The notes under the pieces are model-generated. The model was not told where the DNA came from. It did not search any database and worked only from the letters and a program-made list of their open reading frames with translations. This document shows positions 58,782-64,000 of a DNA stretch of 64,000 bases, in pieces (the first letter of the stretch is position 1; every line of letters begins with the position of its first letter). The position numbers and the translations under genes were made by a program. The stretch comes from Streptomyces triculaminicus (GTDB lineage: Bacteria; Actinomycetota; Actinomycetes; Streptomycetales; Streptomycetaceae), in NCBI RefSeq assembly GCF_017349075.1, contig NZ_JAFMOF010000002.1, positions 682,001 through 746,000 of the forward strand. Direction: 5' to 3'.

Positions 58782-59689
58782 ACGATCCCTCCCTGGGCCC
58801 GGCGGCGGTCCATCCGGGCGGTCACCGCGTCGGTGAACCGGGTCATCGGGATGGTGAGGGCCACGAAGATCAGCCCGGCGACCACGTACGGGGTGTAGTT
58901 GAAGCTCTTGCTCGCGCTGATCTGGGCCGCGTAGACGGCGTCGACCGCGCCCGCGACGGAGACCAGCCCGGTGTCCTTCTGCAGGGAGACCAGGTCGTTC
59001 AGGAGCGGCGGCACCACGCGCCGCACGGCCTGCGGGAGCACGACGTGGCGCAGCGTCTGTCCGCCGCCGAGCCCGAGCGAGCGGGCGGCGGCGCGCTGGC
59101 TGGGGTGGACCGACTCGATGCCGGCCCGGAAGACCTCGCCGACGTAGGCGGAGTACGTCAGGACCAGTGCCGTCCCGCCCAGCAGCACCGGGTCGGTCGT
59201 CACGCCCCGCAGGCGCAGCGCGGGGACGCCGAAGACGACCATCAGCAGGCAGATGATCAGCGGGAGGCCGCGGAAGAAGTCGGTGTAGGCGGTGGCCAGG
59301 GCCCGCAGCGGGAAGAAGACCGGGCCGCGCAGGGTGCGGGCGACGGCGAGCAGCATGCCGAGGGCGAGCACCGCGGCGCCGCAGACGGCCAGCAGCCGGA
59401 CGTTGAGCCACAGGCCCTCGAGGACGTGCGGGAGGGCCTCGCGGGCGTAGTGGGCGTTGAAGAAGGTCTCGCGGGTGCGCGGCCAGCCGGGGGATTCGAC
59501 GACGACGAGGAAGAGCACGGTGCCGGTGACGAGCGTGCTGACGGCCGCGACGGCCGCCGCCCGGCGGGTCCGGGCCCGCTTGAACCGCTCGCGTTCGAGA
59601 CGGCGCGCGGACGGCACGTACGCGTCGTGCGGCTCTTCGGCCCGGTCCCCGGGGGTGCGTGCCGCCGGCACCGTGTCCTTCGGCGTCAC
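58778..59689 (-). CDS. Polar amino-acid ABC transporter permease
   Basis: The protein has 303 aa from a GTG overlapping the binding-protein stop (GTGA). A ~45-residue charged cytosolic extension precedes the helices. It has the GltK/HisM motif set: LEGLWLNVRLLAVCG, YTDFFRGLPLIICLLMVVFG, and the coupling loop AARSLGLGGGQTLRHVVLPQAVRRVVPPLLNDLVSLQKDTGLVS. It forms the channel, probably as a homodimer, with the ATPase encoded next. Confidence 0.92.
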   Translation of the reverse strand: MTPKDTVPAARTPGDRAEEPHDAYVPSARRLERERFKRARTRRAAAVAAVSTLVTGTVLFLVVVESPGWPRTRETFFNAHYAREALPHVLEGLWLNVRLLAVCGAAVLALGMLLAVARTLRGPVFFPLRALATAYTDFFRGLPLIICLLMVVFGVPALRLRGVTTDPVLLGGTALVLTYSAYVGEVFRAGIESVHPSQRAAARSLGLGGGQTLRHVVLPQAVRRVVPPLLNDLVSLQKDTGLVSVAGAVDAVYAAQISASKSFNYTPYVVAGLIFVALTIPMTRFTDAVTARMDRRRAQGGIV

Positions 59690-60570
59690 TTGATCACCGG
59701 TGCGTCGGCGGCTTCGGACAGCCACTTCTTCTCCAGCCGTGCGAGGGTGCCGTCCCGGCGCAGGGAGTCGACGGCGTCGCTCACGCAGCCGGTGATGCGG
59801 CTGCCCTTGTCGAGGACCAGCCCGAAGCGTTCGGCGGCGGCGCCCTTCGCCTCGAACTGTCCGACGATCTTCGCGTCCGGCACCTAGGCCGAGGTGATGT
59901 AGAAGGCGGTGGGCAGGTCGACGACGATCGCGTCGACCTGTCCGTTCTTGAGCGCCGTCTTGGCGAAGTCGTTCTTCTGGAACACGGCGGCCCGGCGGTC
60001 CGGCTTGATGACGTCGTTCACGACGTCGAGGCTGGTGGTGCCCACCTGGGCGCCGAGGCGGGCGTGCCGGAGGCCCGCCACGTCCGTCGCCCCGGCGGCC
60101 GGGGAGTCCTTGAGCGCGACGACGGCCTGACGCACGTCGTAGTAGCCGGAGGAGAAGTCCACGGCGCGGCGGCGCTCGTCGCTGATGGAGACCTGGTTGA
60201 TGTCGAAGTCGAACTTCTTCGCCCCGGGGGCGACGGCGCTGTTGAACGGCACGGTCTGCCAGAGGACGTCGGACCGGTCGTAGCCGAGCCGGTCGGCGAC
60301 GGCGTAGGCCACGGCCGACTCGAAGCCCTTGCCGCCGGCCGGGTCGTCGTCCTGGAACCAGGGCGCGTAGGCGGGCTTGTCGGTGCCCACGGTCAGCTTT
60401 CCCGGGGCACGGGTGGCGAGCCGTCCCTTGGCGCAGGCGTGCGCCGAGGCGGCGGGGCCGCCGGTGGACTTCGCGGCGTCGATGTCGTCCTGCGGGGCGC
60501 AGCCGGCGGCCGCGGCGAGCAGCACGGCGAGGGCGGCGGCCAGGCGTCTGGGCTGGTTGGCGGCGGGCAT
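59686..60570 (-). pseudogene. Amino-acid ABC transporter binding protein interrupted by an amber codon
   Basis: From the ATG at 60570 the frame encodes a lipoprotein (signal, lipobox AAAGC) with family 3 binding-protein motifs LTVGTDKPAYAPW, GFESAVAYAVADRLGY, FDFDINQVSISDERRRAVDFSSGYYD, and GAQVGTTSLDVV. A TAG at 59884-59886 then stops it at residue 228. The same frame continues without any shift (VPDAKIVGQFEAKG, GLVLDKGSRI, LEKKWL) to the TGA at 59686. One C-to-T change from CAG would explain it. Only the amber codon separates it from a normal 294-aa protein. Options are a recent nonsense mutation, readthrough or a base error. Confidence 0.85.
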
Positions 60571-60857
60571 GGCGCGAGACTGGCAGCGGCCGCCGCGATC
60601 TGTCCAGGTCAGGGCGGGGGATCGTCCGAATGGCGGAAGGTTGTTGCGGCTTCGTGAAATGCGGCCGGGCCGGGAAGGGGCTCGCCCTGCCCGGGCCCCG
60701 GGCGGCCCGTCATGGCTGGAAATCGACTAGGACGCCGCCCGTGACAGGAGTGCCGGGAGCGACGGACGGCCGCTTCCGTTCCCCCGGACGGGGGAAGGCT
60801 GCAGGAAAAACAGCGGTGCGACCCGGGGGTCGGCAGGATAATTTATGGCTCAACCCC
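60571..60857. other. Intergenic region upstream of the DUF6421 operon
   Basis: These 287 bp between divergent genes hold no gene that I can support. They become AT-richer towards 60840, where the operon promoter lies. Confidence 0.4.
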
Positions 60858-60887
60858 TTGAGGTGGAGAAGCTGACACAGATACGGT
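60858..60887 (+). promoter_or_regulatory. Probable promoter of the DUF6421-SDR-aldolase operon
   Basis: TTGAGG (60858-60863) and TACGGT (60882-60887) are separated by 18 bp. An inverted repeat GACAC-N7-GTGTC (60874-60890) overlaps the -10 and could be an operator. Confidence 0.5.
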
Positions 60888-60922
60888 GTCTTAACGCCAG
60901 GTTCTCTCGAGGAGGGTTAGTC

Positions 60923-62320
60923 GTGACGGAAATTATTGCGTCGGCCGCAGCAGAATCCGACATTCTGTCTGTGGATCGCGTAGTGGAGCACCCGGCCTGG
61001 GCCGCGCTCAAGGCCGCGGTGGAGACGATCCGGCCCTGGCAGTCCGCCGACGGCTCCATCGACCTCGCCGCGGAGGGCGCACCGCCGGGCCAGGCCGTGC
61101 GCGCCGAGTTCGACACCGTCATAGCCGCGATCGAGCAGCTCTCGCCGCTCCTGCCGCACGACGCCGCCTACCACTCCGCGCTCGTGGCCGATCTGCGCCG
61201 CTGGGCCGACACGGGCTTCGGCGTGCCGGACTTCCTCGACTCCCTGCTGGCCTTCCAGCCCGCCGCCCAGCGCGCCGACGGCCTGCAGCACCTGGTCGTC
61301 TTCCCGATGTACACCCAGAACGGCAACCCCGACCGCAACCTCGAGGCCGTCGTGCTGCGCATGGTGTGGCCGGAGTGGCTCGCCGAGCTGGAGCGCACCC
61401 GCTACGACAACCCCCTCTTCCTCGGGATCACCTTCGAGGACTTCACGGCCGGCTACGACACCAACTCCGCCGTGCTCTTCCCCGAGACCATCGCCGTGCG
61501 CGAGGCCCCCGAGCGCTTCACCTGGGGCGGCATCTTCTGCGACCGCGAGGCGGCCCGCTTCCGCCGCATCACCGAGGCCGCCGTCGAGACCCTGCGCCTG
61601 GAGCTGCCCGGCGACATCGCCGACATGATCGACGACCAGGAGCGCTGCCAGCAGGCGTTCGTCCTGTGGGACATGGTCCACGACCGCACCCACAGCCACG
61701 GCGACCTGCCGTTCGACCCGTTCATGATCAAGCAGCGCCAGCCGTTCTGGATGTACGGCCTGGAGGAGCTGCGCTGCGACCTCACGGCCTTCAAGGAGGC
61801 CGTCAAGCTCGAGGCCGATGGCTACGCCCAGGCCCGCGACGTGCAGTTCGCCGTCCTCTTCGACCGGATGTTCCGCTTCCCGATCACCGGCGACCGGGTC
61901 CGCAACTACGACGGCCTCGGCGGCCAGCTGCTCTTCGCGTACCTCCACAAGCACGACGTCGTACGCTGGACGGACAACACCCTGCACATCGACTGGGAGC
62001 GCGCCCCGCAGGTCACCAACCAGCTGTGCGGCGAGATCGAGAAGCTCTACCGCGACGGCATCGACCGCCCCAAGCTCGTCCACTGGTTCGCCGCCTACGA
62101 CCTCGTGTCGTCCTACCTCTCCCCGCACCCCGGCTCCACCTGGGCCAAGGGCCCCGAGGCCCTCGACCTCTCGCTGCCGCCGCGCAAGCTGGTGGATGAC
62201 GTGCTTCCGGACGAGTTCCCGCTCAGCATGTTCTACGAGGCCCTTGCCAAGAAGCTGCGTGACGTGATCGTCTCCACCAAGGGGATCACCGCTGCGGACA
62301 TGGAGCGGGTGGCCGCGTGA
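60923..62320 (+). CDS. DUF6421-family protein
   Basis: The protein has 465 aa from the GTG at 60923, which has GGAGGG six bases upstream; an open frame from 60845 is also present but without such a site. The protein is mostly alpha-helical and soluble, with conserved blocks VFPMYTQNGNPDRNLEAV, GITFEDFTAGYDTNSAVLFPE, and MVHDRTHSHGDLPFDPFMIKQRQPFWMYGLEELRCDL. The His-rich DRTHSHGD resembles a metal site but no known enzyme family was recognised. It is conserved in Streptomyces with the same SDR and aldolase neighbours, suggesting a shared pathway. Confidence 0.8.
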   Translation: MTEIIASAAAESDILSVDRVVEHPAWAALKAAVETIRPWQSADGSIDLAAEGAPPGQAVRAEFDTVIAAIEQLSPLLPHDAAYHSALVADLRRWADTGFGVPDFLDSLLAFQPAAQRADGLQHLVVFPMYTQNGNPDRNLEAVVLRMVWPEWLAELERTRYDNPLFLGITFEDFTAGYDTNSAVLFPETIAVREAPERFTWGGIFCDREAARFRRITEAAVETLRLELPGDIADMIDDQERCQQAFVLWDMVHDRTHSHGDLPFDPFMIKQRQPFWMYGLEELRCDLTAFKEAVKLEADGYAQARDVQFAVLFDRMFRFPITGDRVRNYDGLGGQLLFAYLHKHDVVRWTDNTLHIDWERAPQVTNQLCGEIEKLYRDGIDRPKLVHWFAAYDLVSSYLSPHPGSTWAKGPEALDLSLPPRKLVDDVLPDEFPLSMFYEALAKKLRDVIVSTKGITAADMERVAA

Positions 62321-62346
62321 GCGAGGAGCAGAAGGAGGCGACGACC

Positions 62347-63108
62347 ATGAGCACTCCCGGCAACGGCAATGGCCCGCTGGAGGGCGCTGTCGTGGCGGTG
62401 GCGGGAGCGGCCGGCCCGGCGGGCCGTGCGGCGCTGCTGCGGCTGGCGGAGGCCGGGGCGACCGTCGTCGCCGCCGACGCGGACGCGGCCCGCCTCGCCG
62501 AGGCCGTGGACGCCGCCCGCTACGCCCACGGCGGTGCGACCGTCACCGGCGACACGGTGGACCTGCTGGACCTCGACGCCACCCGCGCCTGGGCCGACCG
62601 CACCGAGAAGGAATTCGGTCGCGTCGACGGCCTGGTCCACCTGGTCGGCGGCTGGCGCGGCTCGGCGACCTTCGCCGAGACCGACCCCGCGGACTGGGAG
62701 CTGCTGGAGAAGCTGCTCATCCGGACCGTCCAGCACACCTCGCTGGCCTTCGAGGGCCCCCTGGCCCGCAGCGGCAACGGCCGCTACGTCCTGATCAGCG
62801 CGGCCGGCGCCAGCAAGCCCACCGCGGGCAACGCCGCCTACGCCGCCTCCAAGGCCGCCGCCGAGGCGTGGACCCTCGCGCTCGCCGACTCCTTCCGCAA
62901 GGCGGGGGGCGACGACGCCCCGCCGGCCGCCGCCACCGTCCTGGTGATCAAGGCGCTGGTGCACGACGCGATGCGCGCAGAACGACCCAACGCGAAGTTC
63001 GCGGGCTTCACCGACGCCAAGGACCTCGCCGAGGCCATCGCCGGCGTCTGGGAGATGCCCGCCCAGGAAGTGAACGGAACCCGTCAGTGGCTCACCCCGC
63101 AACCGTGA
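62347..63108 (+). CDS. SDR-family oxidoreductase
   Basis: The protein has 253 aa. The ATG at 62347 has a strong AAGGAGG eight bases upstream; a GTG at 62317 overlapping the previous stop (GTGA) would add 10 residues. The fold is that of short-chain dehydrogenases: VVAVAGAAGPAGRAALLRLAEAG for the nucleotide loop (GxxGxxG altered), a Ser in LISAAGASKP and the catalytic YAASKAA with Tyr and Lys. The second strand ends in ADADAARL, hinting at NAD(H). Substrate unknown; it is coupled to the threonine-aldolase-like gene. Confidence 0.9.
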   Translation: MSTPGNGNGPLEGAVVAVAGAAGPAGRAALLRLAEAGATVVAADADAARLAEAVDAARYAHGGATVTGDTVDLLDLDATRAWADRTEKEFGRVDGLVHLVGGWRGSATFAETDPADWELLEKLLIRTVQHTSLAFEGPLARSGNGRYVLISAAGASKPTAGNAAYAASKAAAEAWTLALADSFRKAGGDDAPPAAATVLVIKALVHDAMRAERPNAKFAGFTDAKDLAEAIAGVWEMPAQEVNGTRQWLTPQP

Positions 63109-64000
63109 CCGAGACCCCCTCGGACCGGACCGACGCCATACGCCGCCATGACACGGCGGTGCGCGGCTTCGCCAGCGACAACTACGCCGGCGCGCACCCC
63201 GAGATCCTGGCCGCGCTCGCCGTCGCCAACGGCGGTCACCAGGTCGCGTACGGCGAGGACGACTACACCGCCCATCTCCAGGACGTGATGCGCGCCCACT
63301 TCGGGCCGACCGCCGAGGCGTTCCCGGTCTTCAACGGCACGGGCGCCAACGTCGTCGCCCTGCAGGCCGCGACCGAGCGGTGGGGCGCGGTCATCTGCGC
63401 CTCCTCCGCGCACATCAACGTCGACGAGTGCGGCGCGCCCGAGCGCGTCGGCGGGCTGAAGCTGCTGCACGTGCCCACCGAGCACGGCAAGCTCACCCCC
63501 GAGCTCATCGACCGCGAGGCGTTCGGCTGGGAGGACGAGCACCGCGCCCAGCCGCAGGTCGTCTCGATCACGCAGACCACCGAGCTGGGCACCTGCTACA
63601 CGCCCGAGGAGATCCGCGAGATCTGCGACCACGCCCACGAGCGGGGCATGAAGGTCCACCTGGACGGCTCGCGCATCGCCAACGCCGCGGCCACGCTGGG
63701 CGTGCCGCTGCGGGCCTTCACCACCGACGCCGGGGTGGACCTGCTCTCCTTCGGCGGCACCAAGAACGGCATGGTCTTCGGCGAGTGCGTCGTCGTCCTG
63801 AACCCGGACGCGGTCAGGGCGATGAAGCACCTGCGCAAGATGTCGATGCAGCTCGCCTCCAAGATGCGCTTCGTCTCGGTGCAGTTCGAGGCGCTGCTCT
63901 CGGGCGACCTGTGGCTGCGCAGCGCCTCGCACGCCAACGCCATGGCGGCGCGGCTGGCCGAGCGCGTACGGACCGTGGAGGGCGTCGAGGTGCTGCACCC
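63105..64000 (+). CDS. Threonine aldolase-family PLP lyase (3' end outside window)
   Basis: 298 codons are visible from a GTG at 63105 that overlaps the SDR stop (GTGA); a GTG at 63087 is also open. Fold-I landmarks are FASDNYAGAHPEILAAL, VAYGEDDYTAHLQD, FNGTGANVVALQA, SITQTTELGTCYTPEEI, HLDGSRIANAAATLG and the PLP lysine region SFGGTKNGMVFGE. Low-specificity threonine aldolases split threonine to glycine and acetaldehyde; this branch also contains other beta-eliminating lyases. The gene continues past the window. Confidence 0.92.
   Translation, partial: MTETPSDRTDAIRRHDTAVRGFASDNYAGAHPEILAALAVANGGHQVAYGEDDYTAHLQDVMRAHFGPTAEAFPVFNGTGANVVALQAATERWGAVICASSAHINVDECGAPERVGGLKLLHVPTEHGKLTPELIDREAFGWEDEHRAQPQVVSITQTTELGTCYTPEEIREICDHAHERGMKVHLDGSRIANAAATLGVPLRAFTTDAGVDLLSFGGTKNGMVFGECVVVLNPDAVRAMKHLRKMSMQLASKMRFVSVQFEALLSGDLWLRSASHANAMAARLAERVRTVEGVEVLH

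Overview
The window is very GC-rich, starts many genes with GTG, packs them in ATGA/GTGA overlaps, and carries rare TTA leucine codons. Together with the gene families present, this points to a Streptomyces (or close actinomycete) chromosome. Three kinds of DNA alternate: orderly core genes at both ends, a patchwork of envelope, metal and signalling modules with several broken genes from about 14.4 to 46.7 kb, and a small acquired-looking cluster at 49-54.7 kb.

Left core (1-14.4 kb): a PHP-domain protein, a FAD oxidoreductase, a lipase-maturation-factor-like membrane protein, a PAS-GAF-SpoIIE-ATPase phosphatase, the methylmalonyl-CoA mutase operon (mutA, mutB, meaB), a pair of ATP-grasp enzymes, a GH25 lysozyme with a TTA codon, and a HAD hydrolase coupled to the 3' stump of a pirin gene.

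Patchwork (14.6-46.7 kb): a split S74-type gene; two versions of one module made of a BlaI-type repressor, an M56 protease, a DedA protein and PAP2 phosphatases (15.6-18.7 kb, mostly decayed; 30.3-32.8 kb, mostly intact). They share an operator of the form GTCTAC-N6-GTAGAC that also precedes efeO. Between them lie a two-component pair, a COG4705 membrane protein, a bile-acid/sodium-symporter-like protein, and a lipoprotein/ABC/FtsX operon facing its own two-component pair. A truncated integrase abuts a truncated PAP2 gene at 30.26 kb. efeO-efeU iron uptake follows. Next come a peptide/nickel-type ABC importer and, divergently across two strong iron boxes, a five-gene operon (Fe/2OG oxygenase, SbnB-like, fold-III PLP decarboxylase, SbnA-like, MATE exporter). 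This looks like an iron-controlled system built on 2,3-diaminopropionate, possibly a small metallophore pathway with its own importer, without any recognisable condensing enzyme.

46.7-54.7 kb: an intact pirin, a small lipoprotein, a candidate Y RNA (a tRNA mimic with T and D arms in permuted order inside a long closing stem), a flavoprotein, a degraded IS5-type transposase, and then NUDIX - nucleosidase - two-domain membrane protein - small membrane protein. The nucleosidase and the membrane protein share a short RHIM-like motif, as in signalling-amyloid effector pairs, so this may be a conflict or defence system.

Right core (55-64 kb): an M56 protease, DUF5134, VOC and GNAT proteins, a polar amino-acid ABC transporter whose binding-protein gene is interrupted by an amber codon, and the DUF6421 - SDR - threonine-aldolase operon running off the end.
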